A stretch of 64,000 bases of DNA from Laburnicola sp. R22_1 (lineage: Eukaryota; Ascomycota; Dothideomycetes; Pleosporales; Didymosphaeriaceae). A model generated the notes under the pieces. That model did not search any database. It was not told the origin of the DNA and saw only the letters and a list, made by a program, of their open reading frames with translations. Location of the stretch: contig JACONQ010000016.1 in assembly GCA_014281115.1 (NCBI GenBank), positions 1,364,001 to 1,428,000 of the forward strand. Direction: 5' to 3'. Made by a program: the position numbers and the translations under genes. Below are positions 37,235-48,400 of this stretch, in pieces (positions within the stretch are counted from its first letter, which is position 1; the number at the start of each line of letters is the position of its first letter).

Positions 37235-37328
37235 TTACAGCTACAGGTTGAAAGTTTGAGTATATACGGCCTTTGTATCGCCTATCTTGGGGTAACACAT
37301 AATACTTACCTTTTTTCGCAGTACTGTA
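37235..37328 (+). mobile_element. MITE copy C
   Basis: TTACAGCTACAGGTTGAAAG at one end and CGCAGTACTGTA at the other, with the core TTTGTATCGCCTATCTTGGG. Opposite in orientation to copy D, 225 bp away. Confidence 0.78.
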
Positions 37329-37552
37329 TAGTCTGCAAAAGCTCAGGTTTAAATAAATATAAATCATTGAAGCAATAATAGGGCTTGTAAATGCTGCCTC
37401 ATGTCCAAAATCTCCACCTCAACGCCAGTGTTTCTGTTAAGCTGCATTCCGCAAAAGAACCTCCAGAACCTCCGTGCTTTAACTATTACCCAACCACAGC
37501 TGTTATATCCGTTCCATGCTTTGGAGTTGAATGCCTTTTTCGTACTCGCCCA

Positions 37553-37647
37553 TACAGTACTGGGAAAAAAGTTTCAGTACAATGTGTTACCCCAAGATAG
37601 GCGATACAAAGGCCGTATATACTCAAACTTTTATCTGGTAGCTGTAA
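37553..37647 (-). mobile_element. MITE copy D
   Basis: TACAGTACTGGGAAAAAAG to TTTTATCTGGTAGCTGTAAA. The reverse complement closely matches copy C, including AGTTTGAGTATATACGGCC. Confidence 0.8.
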
Positions 37648-38196
37648 ACTGTTCTGAATCTCAGCCTATCTTATAATCTGTAAAAGCTTTATTTGACAAT
37701 AAACGAATATGAAGCAATAAATAAACTGTTCTGAACCTGATATGTAAGGTACGCAGCCCGTACCAGCAGCCCCCAAGAATCTTCTGGGAAACACTTGCCA
37801 GCGTGGCGGTCTCCCGGTCTGATTGAAAACGCCAAAGTCACTTTGTAGTTGTCTGATGACGTATCTCGACAGCATGGAAGGCTCTATGAGAACATTTCTG
37901 CAAAGTGAAGCAAGTTATCAGTAGTGAAACGTGACACGTGTAAGCAACACAAGCTCACCAAAGGAAACAATACAATTCCCCAACCACCCCCACACCAATG
38001 AATCCACTTTCACCACCGCTTTCACCACCCTCCCCCACCGCGCCGGAAAAAAGAAAGAAAGAAAGAAGTTAGAAAAAAATTCCCACAAACTTCCGCCCAC
38101 CGCATCCCCACCACGACCACACATCCATCCCCACTATCAACCTCACTCACTCAATAAAGCCCCTAATCTCCCGCCCAACAAAAAAGAAAACCCAAA

Positions 38197-39543
38197 ATGG
38201 CAAACTACATGCCCCCACACACAGCAACAACATCAACCCACACACCCACCCGCCCCACGAGCGCCTACAGCACAGGCTCCACCATCCCCCGCGTCACGCC
38301 CTCCCCCGAGTCCCTCAGCGAAGCTCTCACCCTCGGCTTCGCCACGGCCTCAACGCCGCGCTCTCGCTCTCGCGCCCGCGCGTCGTGGACAAATGATATA
38401 CGTCGCTCACGAGACGGAGGCGACCCGCCAAAGTATGGAGGAGGTGAGTTATTTTTTTTTCGAGTTTTTCGGATTCTGTTTAGGGGAGTGCACGGTAGTT
38501 TATGTACTCGTGTACTGCTTCGCATGAGCATGAAGGAGGGTAAATGTTGGAGGCGACTCTTTTGGCATATGGCATACAGCGGTGCTGATGCAGCAACACC
38601 AGGCCCAACCGTCGAAACCACAGGCACCACCTCCACACACGACGTAAACATGCCTTCCCAGCGGCCCCTCAGCGCCCGGAAAATCACACCTTCGCGGATT
38701 CCACGACCAAAAAGCACCGGTGGGACCGTCAGCGCGAGCAGCAGTACTGGTGCCAGTGGCGGTATCAAGCGCAGCCACGCCGGTCGCGTGTCGCCCACGA
38801 AGACAGCCACAATGCCCGCAGCGCCTCGTGTGCACCGCCCGATATACAACGCCTTGCAGCCACCGCGCGACGACGCGGGCGACGAATTAGCGTTCGGAGA
38901 GGAAGAGCCAGAGATGCAGATGACGACGAACACGAACACGGACCCGCCGCCAGTACCGGTGTCAATGGAAGAGTGGGAGCGACTAAAAGCATTCACGCTG
39001 TTTCCAACGGACGAAAACGAGCCAGCCGTCACATCCTCCCCTCAGTACCACGCGTCAAGCACTCCGCCTTTTGCAGTTGCTACTCCGCAGTCTACACACA
39101 AGCATCCGCACCACTCCAACCCCGACACCATAACCCCCTCACCCCATTCTTCCCACCACCACCATCACCACCACCCCCGCCACCACCATTCTTCTCACCA
39201 CCACCACCACCACCCTCCCCCACACACCCCACCTTCAAAACCGCACCCCAATCGCGCCCGCCACGCCTCCACCTCCACCCAGCAGAGCCAGCCGCAAACC
39301 GAAGCAGCGACCTTCTCCACCCCCGGCCGCGACGAAATGGAGCGCAAAAAAGCGACGCTGATCGCAGGAGATGAGGGACCCTTCGGGCATGTGACGGGCA
39401 TGGTCGAGCTGCAGGAGAGGAGGCGACAGGTTTCGGAGGGGAAGAGGGCGAGTAAGGGGAGTGGAAGGGAGGAGGAGTTGGGGAAGAAGGAGAAGGAGAG
39501 GGAGAGGGAGAGGGAGGGCTGGTGTAGGTGTGTTGTCATGTAG
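38197..39543 (+). CDS. Low-complexity protein with poly-His tract and C-terminal CaaX box (CVVM)
   Basis: Exons 38197-38443 and 38594-39543, with a 150-bp intron (donor GTGAGT, CTGAT near acceptor ATGCAG), give 398 aa. The intron has no stop and a length divisible by three, so a 448-aa unspliced reading is also open. The N-terminus is Thr/Pro/Ser-rich. A conserved-looking segment MEEWERLKAFTLFPTDENEP lies near residue 200. It is followed by a striking His tract (two runs of 6-7 His, about 275-300), then a charged segment of Glu, Lys and Arg, then GWCRCVVM. CVVM is a good farnesylation-type CaaX box with an adjacent Cys for palmitoylation. N. crassa a-type pheromones also end CVVM, but those precursors are tiny. 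Family not recognised. Membrane anchoring inferred. Confidence 0.62.
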   Translation: MANYMPPHTATTSTHTPTRPTSAYSTGSTIPRVTPSPESLSEALTLGFATASTPRSRSRARASWTNDIRRSRDGGDPPKYGGGELFFFRVFRILFRGVHGSLCTRVLLRMSMKEGKCWRRLFWHMAYSGADAATPGPTVETTGTTSTHDVNMPSQRPLSARKITPSRIPRPKSTGGTVSASSSTGASGGIKRSHAGRVSPTKTATMPAAPRVHRPIYNALQPPRDDAGDELAFGEEEPEMQMTTNTNTDPPPVPVSMEEWERLKAFTLFPTDENEPAVTSSPQYHASSTPPFAVATPQSTHKHPHHSNPDTITPSPHSSHHHHHHHPRHHHSSHHHHHHPPPHTPPSKPHPNRARHASTSTQQSQPQTEAATFSTPGRDEMERKKATLIAGDEGPFGHVTGMVELQERRRQVSEGKRASKGSGREEELGKKEKEREREREGWCRCVVM

Positions 39544-40168
39544 GAGAGAGAGAGAGAGAGATTGGGTGGAATGGTAGGGGGCGTGGATGGGAATGAGCGA
39601 CGCGATTGTGGTATCGAGGAGGTCAAGAAGGAAAGTTTCCATGTCGAGCTCGGGTCGACTATTGGGATATGTGTGGCCTGCAATAGTAGGAAACCAAACG
39701 GGGTCTATGGATCGTTCTGCGTAACCAGGGAGCATTGGGTACCATTCCCACTCTTAGTTATGCTGGTAGGCGATCGGATGAAGCTGGCCATGGTGGCAAG
39801 CGAGCTAATGAGCAGAGACTGAATAGAAGAAATGAACAATGCTTCTGACAGAATAGAACAGACGAACATGCTTCTGAAATGTACAATGCACTGATGGTAG
39901 AGTAAATTTACTTAGGAGATTCAATAGTGAAACGCATGCTTTTAAAACCGCTGAATAAGTGAACATACTGGAAGTGAAACGTGCGATGAGGAGCGCCCGT
40001 CACCTAGCCTTTCACCGCTTGGCGCGCAAACGCATTCACGCCCCGCTCGAGGGTGTTCAAAGGCTACAGCCCGGCGCGAATTAATTTTCACATTCGATAA
40101 ACAAACACCCAGCCTACAATCAGCCGCTCCTGATATTATCCCCCAACGCAAAAGCGCACCACACAACC
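39544..40168. other. Intergenic region
   Basis: A GA-repeat (GAGAGAGAGAGAGAGAGA, about 39544-39561) follows the CaaX gene stop. The rest is the promoter of the gene at 40169. Nothing else recognised. Confidence 0.45.
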
Positions 40169-40591
40169 ATGGCATCCGAATCGTCTCATCCGCTCCAGCA
40201 CCCCATAATGCTGGAAGACATCACGACAAACTTCCAGCGACTATCTTCGAATATGGCACCAGACGGATGGGAGGAGTCGCCGCGCGTTCTGCGTCTCGAA
40301 CGAAAGGTTAGTGGTGTGTTGGTGATCAGCCCTACCAGCGAGTCATTTGATGCGGCGGGTGGTATGCGCGAGCGGGATTCGGTCAAGGATACGAGGACCG
40401 CGACGACGGAGGGAAGACGCGAGGGTGAAGAGGGATTGGCTGGGGGAGCTCATCAAGGAAGGGATCTTGTTGGAGGGCGTGAGGAGGGTCAAGGCTCACC
40501 CAAGCGACCCGGATTCTGGAAGCGATTTTTGGGAGGTTGTTGCTTTCGCAGGGAAAAGCGCGAGTCCGGGGCGGAACCGCTGCTTGGTTGA
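40169..40591 (+). CDS. Small basic protein with dicysteine motif, unknown
   Basis: A single exon of 140 aa with a good start context (ACAACCATGG). The middle is Gly/Glu/Arg-rich. Near the C-terminus lies PGFWKRFLGGCCFRREKRE, an aromatic/basic patch around a Cys pair of the kind used for palmitoylation and membrane contact. It lacks a CaaX box but lies 0.6 kb after the third CaaX-box gene and shares its charged, cysteine-ended design. I do not recognise a family; the gene is supported by frame, start and composition only. Confidence 0.45.
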   Translation: MASESSHPLQHPIMLEDITTNFQRLSSNMAPDGWEESPRVLRLERKVSGVLVISPTSESFDAAGGMRERDSVKDTRTATTEGRREGEEGLAGGAHQGRDLVGGREEGQGSPKRPGFWKRFLGGCCFRREKRESGAEPLLG

Positions 40592-40685
40592 GGTCTTGAG
40601 CAGCAACGCGCGAAAAGTACCGTGAGTCAGCCCGGGACAGGTAATCAGACGCAGACTGTACGACGACTAATGCTTGTAGATGTCA

Positions 40686-41775
40686 TCAGTTGTTTTTGTC
40701 GGCCGGAGCGTCGGTCGCAGCATTGAGGCCAGCGAGGATGTCGGAACCGAAAGTCACCGTCATGTAGGCAGGGAAGACAATCCATAATCCGCTACGGCGC
40801 GTCAGTGGAAGCCCTTGGAAAAGCAGGGGAATAGTGTATAGTAATCTGGAATGCGAACAATTGGAAGCAACTTACTTCATGACGCCATAAAAAAGCATCA
40901 GCGTGAACCAGTCGTTGTGGGCCGTGTTTTTGAAGCCAGAATAGTACTCGACCAGATCTGTCAAGATGAGCGCCATAATTGTCTCTCATGAATTGAATAC
41001 TCACAATATAGTACCGTCTTGCTGAGCGTCATGAGACTCGCTGAGAAGCCAATGAGCAACGCCTGGTTGCCCGTCTTGCCTCTGACTTTGACTCCCCCGT
41101 TCATCCATCCTTTGACGCCCTCACCAATCTGGAAGCCACTCCCACGAATGCCGTGGTTATAGACAATCATCAGGTATAGGCCGTACAACACCACCTCGAG
41201 AGCGTTCATAGCGCCCTGGCCACCGCCAAAGCCGTCTCGATCATCCCAGCCAGGCTGTCCATATACATAGTCGATGGCGGCGTAAATCTCGTAGGGCTTC
41301 CAAATGGGCCATTGAAGCGCGCCGCCAGCCATGGTGTGCGGGCGGAGGAGGATGTAGAGCGAGTCCCCTGCACGGCGTGTTAGCCGCTCTGCACCGTCAT
41401 CGGGTGCAGCATTCCGAGCGGACTAGGTATGCTGCAGGTGAATTGGGACGTACAAATGACAAGCGGCAGCGACATGGCAATCCAGGCCAGCGTGACATTG
41501 GACGCGGTATGGTTCCACGCGCCCGCATTGGTCGCGGCAACCGAGTCCATGGTACCCACGCCGTGCTCCCGCCCGTGGACGTTCACTGCGTTCTCGCTCG
41601 CCGCAAACGCCTTCTCTACGGCCCTGCGCGTCATGCTCGGCGCCGCGACGGTCGGCGACTCATCCCATGCAGGCGCAGGCGCCGCCGTCGAAGTGGGCGA
41701 CTTGCGGGGCGAGCTTTTGGCAGGCGAGGCCGCGGGCGCGGGGAACGTCGAGGGGTGGCTGCGAGTTGAGACCAT
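40686..41775 (-). CDS. Multipass membrane protein, possibly EXPERA/EBP-like
   Basis: Four exons (41775-41454, 41367-41005, 40957-40876, 40791-40686) with introns of 86, 47 and 84 bp and donors GTACGT, GTGAGT and GTAAGT give 290 aa. All phases agree. The first 60 residues are Ser/Pro-rich and probably cytosolic. Hydrophobic segments follow: about residues 95-110 (TLAWIAMSLPLVIWDSLYIL), then NALEVVLYGLYLMIVY, ALLIGFSASLMTLSKTVLYY, WFTLMLFYGVM and GLWIVFPAYMTV. The layout of four or five helices, with a loop containing IDYVYGQPGWDDRDGFG and a final W-x3-P, recalls the EXPERA domain of emopamil-binding proteins and sterol isomerase relatives. I cannot confirm catalytic residues. It is likely in the endoplasmic reticulum if that reading is right. 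Confidence 0.7.
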
Positions 41776-42232
41776 GCTGGCTGACGGCTGGTGAGGTATG
41801 AGAGGAGTTGAGTTGGGACGGGACGGGACGGATCAGATTCAGCTGGCGAGGCGAGGCGAGGCGAGACGTGTTGTTATCAGATCGTCACGCCGCTTGAGTT
41901 TGGTAGCAGGTACCTAGGCACACTGCACGTGCCAGGCACGCTGGGGTAGCCGGGCATTGCGGGGTGTCCGTTTCGAATTTTGCCGGCTGGCCCCCGGACT
42001 GGCTGGGAGTGAAACCCAAAAGAAAAAGTGCTGTGACAATAGTCTGATCGGTGACCATGTGCTGCTCCAGGATGAGCGATACAACGTCCGAATCATGTGC
42101 TCAAACTTCTGTGCTGCAGCTGTATCGCTTCATTCAATCTATGCACTGCCTTCACTACCACCGCGGAGACATCTACACGCGAACAACGTTGCAATATTCC
42201 CACCCAGCACCTGCTCCAGTTCAAAAGCGCTC
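41776..42232. other. Intergenic region
   Basis: 5' flank of the membrane-protein gene and 3' flank of the transporter. Repeated GGCGA and GGGAC tracts lie at about 41815-41865, and a truncated MITE (copy E) at 42056-42124. Confidence 0.45.
42056..42124 (-). mobile_element. MITE copy E, truncated
   Basis: CCAGGATGAGCGATACAACG and GCTCAAACTTCTGTGCTGCA retain the family core and one inverted end; the other end is missing. Confidence 0.55.
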
Positions 42233-44228
42233 CTAAGCCTTCTTCTCCGGCGACTCGTGTATCTCGCCAACGGCTGTCGGGTCCTCCAACACCTTATGGG
42301 CCGTCGACTCCAACACCCTCTTGGCCTCCTGTTCGTCCTCGAATACTGCTTCGCGTCAGCCTCTACGCTGCGAGTCCTGCAACTGAAAAACGTACGGAAA
42401 GCCAGTTCCTCGAGCGTCTTGCCAAACGTCTCGGGGAAGAAGAAGTAGATGAACACAACCTCAAAGCAGAGCCAGCATACATAGACGAGCAGGTATTTCC
42501 AGCCAATGTCAGCCAGCCCGATCGGGTTCACGAAGCTGCCTATTCACATGTTAGCATGACACTTCTGTCAGCCCGTCCCGGAGAGCACGTACTGAACATG
42601 ACCGCGCTTCGGCTCCAGAACTGGAACCAACTCAGTCCCTTGGTTCGCACGTAGTATGGGAAAATCTCCACCATGTACACATAGGTCAACGCATTATAAC
42701 CGATGGTATACGCCGGGCTATACAGGAAAATGAAGACCAGTACTGCGTATCCGGATTCTACTGATCCAGTGATCCGGTTCCGTGCTTGAGCAACAGTCCA
42801 GCCGGTATACACCAGCAGAAGACAGGAGGCGCAGAGTAAGAACATGCGTCTGCGTGGGAAACGCGGAGTGACCGAGGCCATGATGAGTCCAACAAGCAGA
42901 CCCCAGGCTTCCTTGCCCACGTTGTAGCGCACTTGTTGGTATGCATCTTTGATGCCGATCATTTCGAGGATGGGGACCAGGTACTGGCTGATCAAACTAT
43001 TGAACACAACATGATTAGCATTTGCTTCAAGGTGTATGATACTAGGACAAAATCTTGAGTACTGTGTGTTACCCCCGGAGGTAGAAAGGCCAAATGCACT
43101 GAACCTTTTGTCCTGTGGCAGTATGTTTATAAATTAGATAAAAACTAACCTGTTGCCGGAAAATTGCACAAAGAGACCGAGGGCGCCTCCCACCAGGGCG
43201 CGGCGACGCATGCCGCTCGTCTGAAACAGTTCCACAAAGCCACGCTTGCGGGATTCATTTTCGATTTCCAAAGCCTTGCGAATCTCGGCGAGTTCGAGAT
43301 GGGGCAATTCCGAGGAGGCATCGCCTTCCGCGTGATACTTGATCAGGATCTGGAGCGCCTCGTCGGAACGGTCTTTGGCCACGAGCCATCTGGGACTCTC
43401 GGGGACAGAAAAAGCAAACGCGACCTGGATCAAGGACGGACAGGCTTGCATCAGACTAGGTAGGCGCCAGCTCCAATCGTTCGGGATGCTGACGGTTCGG
43501 ACGACGATGCCGGCTCCGAGGAGTGCGCCCACTCCGTAGAAAGCGTTGAACATGGCGCCTAGGAAAGCTCGCTCTTTTGGATGTCCAAGTTCACCAAGTA
43601 GGGCGGCACCACTGATAATGGCGTAGACAATGCCCTTTACACTGTATTAGCACTTGGATAGTAGTGCTACAAGAAAGGGGGGTATGAGAAATAGCATTTG
43701 CGAATATCGCGAAGTTTTTCTTATGTTGTGTATTAGCATGATTGCATGAAAAAGCAACTTACATGGCCGAGGAATATTCTACTAAAGACAAACATTGCTA
43801 CTGCTGCTTGTTAGTTTTGGAGTCTGTAATCTGTTTGCTGGGCACTTACAGTTCCTCGACAACCCCTGCATAATCGACCCAATAATCATAATCACCGACC
43901 CAAAAATGATACTATACCTCCTACCAAAATGATCCGACACAAGCGCCACAAAAGGAATCGAAGTCAGCGCCCCCACATTGTAGCAAGCAACCAGCAGGCC
44001 CAACTGTCCCCCCTTGGGATGTCCAAAGTACTCTTTCCAATACACCAACGCTTGCATGCCGTTCATCATAGACGAGTCAAAGCCAGACGTCGACTCAATA
44101 AAGATACAAAAGGGCACGAGGAGGAGGTACAAAGTCCTCAGGTTGGGCTTGTTCCACCATTTCACATGGTCGGTTCGCACCAACTGTTGGATGATGCCTT
44201 CTTCGACGATGCTCAAAGCGGGCGCCAT
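42233..44228 (-). CDS. MFS sugar transporter
   Basis: Six exons (44228-43850, 43800-43763, 43634-43150, 42996-42593, 42539-42396, 42345-42233) give 520 aa, the usual length for the family. Every junction has a good donor (GTAAGT, GTTAGT, GTACGT) and consistent phase. Sugar-porter signatures are present: GFDSSMMNGMQAL in helix 1, the loop DHFGRRYS after helix 2, VPESPRWLVAKDRSDEAL after helix 6, and FFPETFGKTLEELAFLFED at the C-terminus. It should be a 12-helix plasma-membrane symporter for a mono- or disaccharide; the substrate cannot be told (lactose permease/hexose type). The third intron (42997-43149, 153 bp) carries a MITE. A Zn2Cys6 gene lies upstream on the same strand. Confidence 0.93.
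43036..43123 (-). mobile_element. MITE copy F, inside an intron
   Basis: ATACTAGGACAAAATCTTGA to CCTTTTGTCCTGTGGCAGTA form good inverted ends. The core GTGTTACCCCCGGAGGTAGA is diverged. It makes up most of the transporter's 153-bp third intron; without it the intron would be about 65 bp. Confidence 0.75.
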
Positions 44229-45485
44229 GGTGCCGTTCGAAAAGTCGTTCTCGTCGAGGTCCGATTTCTGGCGGTCGGTGGTTGCCAAATGAGACTCCAA
44301 TGGTGGCCTTCGTACAGGCGTACCGCGTCGTCTATATACCCCGCAACGCAACAGCGATCCAGGCGCTACCAAAAGCTCGGTACAACGTTGCGAAGAGGAG
44401 GCATATCGGCGAGCCGTGTCGTGCAGATTTGCCCAGCCTTGGCCCCAGATGTTCGGCGGAGGATGACCAGATGGTCAAGAGTTTTTCCGCGAATGCTTCT
44501 CTAATCTGGGCGAATTCGATAAACTGCACATATAGACGAGCGGTGCTTCAATCGGAGAATAATATGTTGGGACGGCTCCAAGGCGAGCTTGCCGCCATCG
44601 TGTAGATATTTTTTCAATCTCCCATGGCAATACCCCAAATAGCAGAGGCATACCTACTGACTACTCTTGGGCGAGCACTGGAATGAATATCTCCGGCAAA
44701 TGCCCGTAAGGTCGCGCACGTGTGGGGTACGCGCTAGCCAAATTACCCACGGTCCGTGTCGAAAGAGTGAATCCACCGGGCTGGGATAATGCTCGCCGCA
44801 TCGACAGGCCACAGTTTGCGGAGACAACGGGCCGCTTCGAGCTGACGCTAAGAAACCAAGCTCAAGAGCGAAGAAAGGCACCCGATCGAGACGCGCGAGT
44901 AGTAACTGTTGGTGGCCTCGAATTAAGGGAACACAAGCATATGTAAAGAGCCGGTGGGTGGACTCTTATGAGCTGTTCATGGTGCAGGTAGAAACGGAAG
45001 CGACGATGCGATACAGCCGTAGGACGAAACCTTGAGTACGCTCGGCCTGTGTATCGCTTATCCTAGGGTAACACATGGTAATCAGATAACTGTCCTAGCC
45101 CTGTGTATCGCTTATCCTGGGATAATAACACATGGTAATCAGACAACTGACAACTGTCCTAGCCCGGTAAGTTTCGAAAGCCTGACTTTACGATGGCACT
45201 CTCCGTGCGGAGAAAATCCAGCGACTTGTGTAGTGCACATTTCTTGCATATCAATGTTTCGCACGACTGTCGTCCCGCGCGACTGGTCCAGAGCTGTGTA
45301 CGAAAATTTGCACCTAAGCTACCTACATGGGTGCGTACCAACCGGTTTTCCGCGCATGAGCGCCAATTTTTTTACATCCTTCCTCCATAGGGTTACAACT
45401 AAGCTATTAGTCTCTTCGCGCGTGTGGGCAAATGCACCTACAGGTTGTTCCTACACCAAATCGAAATTTCAGCCATTTGCCTGCA
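44229..45485. other. Intergenic region, transporter promoter side
   Basis: Promoter of the sugar transporter and 3' flank of the regulator. Holds MITE copy G. The several short open frames here lack start contexts and splice partners and look fortuitous. Confidence 0.5.
45012..45165 (+). mobile_element. MITE copy G with internal duplication
   Basis: ACAGCCGTAGGACGAAACCT and GTGTATCGCTTATCCTAGGG start a normal copy, but the stretch CTGTGTATCGCTTATCCT...CATGGTAATCAGA is present twice in tandem (about 45046-45090 and 45101-45145), ending CTGTCCTAGCCCGGTAA. Confidence 0.7.
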
Positions 45486-48400
45486 TCAATTAGCACCCTC
45501 TCGAGTGATTACGCCAAACAGCGGCACCGAGCTATCACTGGCTCCCTGTGCGGGCACACCATTCATGCCTGCTTCACCGAGCACCCTAGGCGATCCGACG
45601 GCAGGAGTATTACTCGGCCAGGCCCACAGCGCATCAAAGTCAATGTGCTCGTCCGGGCCGCTTTCTTCAGGATACAGGCTCGGGACGCGCGTAGTGTCGA
45701 GACCAGACAGGTCAAAGACATTAGACAGATTTGGAACTTTGGATGGGCTTTGTATGGGATATGGGTCCGCCTGGGATGGACTTGCTTGATGATCCTATAT
45801 GTTTGGGGCCCAGTTAGCCATGTTAACTTGAGTGGGACATCTCGGGACTTTTAGCAGAAACGATCGCAGGTTTACATACTTGTATTGGCGTGAGATGCAC
45901 GGAGAGATTAGGTGCTGTTCCAGTTTGAGCATGCCGCGGTTGTTGGAAGAAGGGTATTGAATCGTTCAAGGGAGTGGTCTGCATCCCGGGGTAAATGTGA
46001 ATGGGAACCTGGTGAAGACGTGGCGCGGCGTTATTCGAATCTTGTGCAGGCATCATGGATGTAGTCTGCTGGTGCTGGCTTTGGGTAGGCGCACCGTATA
46101 ACTGAGAAACGATACTCGGGAGGCTGTGGGCGTCGTTCTGATTCTGTTTCCTGCGTACCCGTTGTTGCGTAACAACGTCTCGGAAGGAGTTGAGGATGTA
46201 GAGTAAGCGACTGGCCTGTGGGTCGCTTTCTGCGCAATAGCTCATGATGTTGATTGAATTCGTGATACAGGTATCCGGGGCGTCTACCTAAACGTTTGGC
46301 GCAGGTTAGTAAGATTCATTCAGCGGTTTTGCCCCGGGAGATGTGATGCATAGGGTGACATAAGGCGGTGTTCCAGGGTACGTACTCGGTAAAGTCCCGC
46401 AAACTCGTTTGCAAGGACAATGAGAGCGGACGCGAAGAGAAAGTATATGACAGCAGGATTGCGACGAGAGAGGTATCCAGCGTCGAAGGCGTTCTGTACC
46501 AAAAGAATCGTATGGGTAGAGGCGATAACACAAGCTTCGCTAAATTTTTCCATTCGAAGATAAGGCCGCGGAGCCCGAGCCTCGCTTGAAGCTTGGTTCA
46601 CTTGCCGCTGAGTCTCCATGTTAAGAATGTACAGGAAGAAGGGGCGCGTGAGTAGAATAATAGAATGACAATAAAACAAATTAACGTGCAGAATGGCCAC
46701 ACCTTGGCCGGGACTAGCACCTGCCGCTTGTTGCCAGTGTAATACAGTTGGCAAAGCACGCGGCCAGGTCTTGCATATATCTGCAATGTCTTGAGCTAAT
46801 CGCGTGCTGATTTTACGTTGTTGGTAGACCTTCTGCAATATGAGGCCCATGGTAAGACAGCTTCGAACAGCGGCTTCCAGTGCATACGCGCCAGTCTCAC
46901 TGAAGCTAGCTTTGAGGCTTCCGGTATCGGGAGTTGTCGCTGCGGGTCGAAGGTTGTCCCCCGAGCAATCACTCTCCGATATTGCTGTTGGGCGACCGAG
47001 CAGACACGAAAGGAGGCGATCAATCACGAAGAGTGAACGCCATAGGATCTTACGAGCCTTTTGCTCTTCCGGGCCGAAGATAACCATTGTCTCCTCCCGG
47101 TGGAGGCCTAATGCTTGGGCCGAGCGGGCCGCCATACCCAGGAGCGCGAAAGCGGTGTTGCGTTTTGACTTGGCTAGCATATAGACTGACATGAGAAGCA
47201 ATGCCTGCACCGACCAAAAATCCTGGTCTTCCAGTCCGTTCATGGGATCGTTGAGGCTTTTAGCGTTGAGATAGAAGACTTCAGCTCGGTCCAGATGTTC
47301 GCTCCGCAGCTTGTCAACAATCAGCGCCTCGGAACTTCCTGAGAGCGGAGTGGCCATGGTCAAACCAATGGCGAAGACCAAATTCAAGATACACAACCAG
47401 GACGGTTCAGTAGATAGTGGGTCTGAGTAGCAACTGTCCAGCCTTTCCAGAAATTGATGGCGTTCAAACACCTGTAAGAGACCTTGAGTGTTAATGAAGA
47501 AGGCATCAACGAGCACCCGAGCAGTCGTTTGATCTGGTAACAGATGGGTGTGTCGAAAGCCAGCTGGCAGTGAGAATTGACCTTCCACAATCTTATGCCG
47601 ACGAGGGTCGTTAGTGAAAGGGGACTGGCCAGCAGCGTTTTCCACCATCATCCGCAAGAGCTGCAGGAAGGACAAGGTCGCTGAATCTCCCACATAGACT
47701 GTTGTTCATTAGCGCTGGCTCAGAACATAGTATCTAGCGATTTGATTTAGTACTTGAGGTGCCCTTGGCCATGTAATACAAAGACAAACTGTAGCCAAAC
47801 TAATGGCCTAATACTTAAGGAAAAGAGAATGGTGTGGATGTGGTGTAACGTACGTAGCCGACCGGTCGGATCTTGCAGCATCCGAGTTTGTGAATAGACA
47901 ACGGCTTCCTCGTCCTGCCCACTTTGAATTGTCGAGCCACGGGAGATGAGTGGCGGTGGTTCATCATTTGGCTGCCTAAACGCGGAGGAGCATGTCAGTA
48001 AGCTTCGCTTATAGGTGTCAACCCAGGCCTGGGGATATGTGACACACATGCGGCATCATAGGTCACTGTGAGTCGGAGTTACGTACCCGGTGGCTAGCTG
48101 CGGCAGAGAAGTAGCTGCGGCTTCGACAGACTGCCTTGCATCAGGCACTCTGACTGCATTTTCCTCGTGTTTGGCTGCCTATATGATGGGATGAGAGTCC
48201 GTATAATGTACTTGGGCGAGACGCAGGAATATGTGCATAAGATGTGGAAACTGTACCATGGGTGGGCTACACACATTCAAGGTAGATGTGGGTTCATGGG
48301 TGACACGGCTCGAGACGCCACGATCTGTCCGAGGAGCAGCAGGAGATGGCTGGGAAGGGGCGAAGGGCGAGAGGAGCGGAAAAGTATTGCGAGGAGTATT

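Larger units (their letters stand above)
36881..38196. other. Intergenic region with two inverted MITE copies
   Basis: Contains MITE copies C and D in opposite orientation. The last 250 bp are C/A-rich, as in an untranslated leader, before the ATG at 38197. Confidence 0.5.

Noticed and set aside
38265..39032. 255-codon minus-strand frame opposite the third CaaX gene
   Set aside because: A shadow of the plus-strand gene; no start context, domain or splice logic.
38197..39543. Lipopeptide mating pheromone precursor because of the CVVM end
   Set aside because: Known a-type precursors are a few dozen residues; this is a 398-aa low-complexity protein, so only the prenylation signal is shared.
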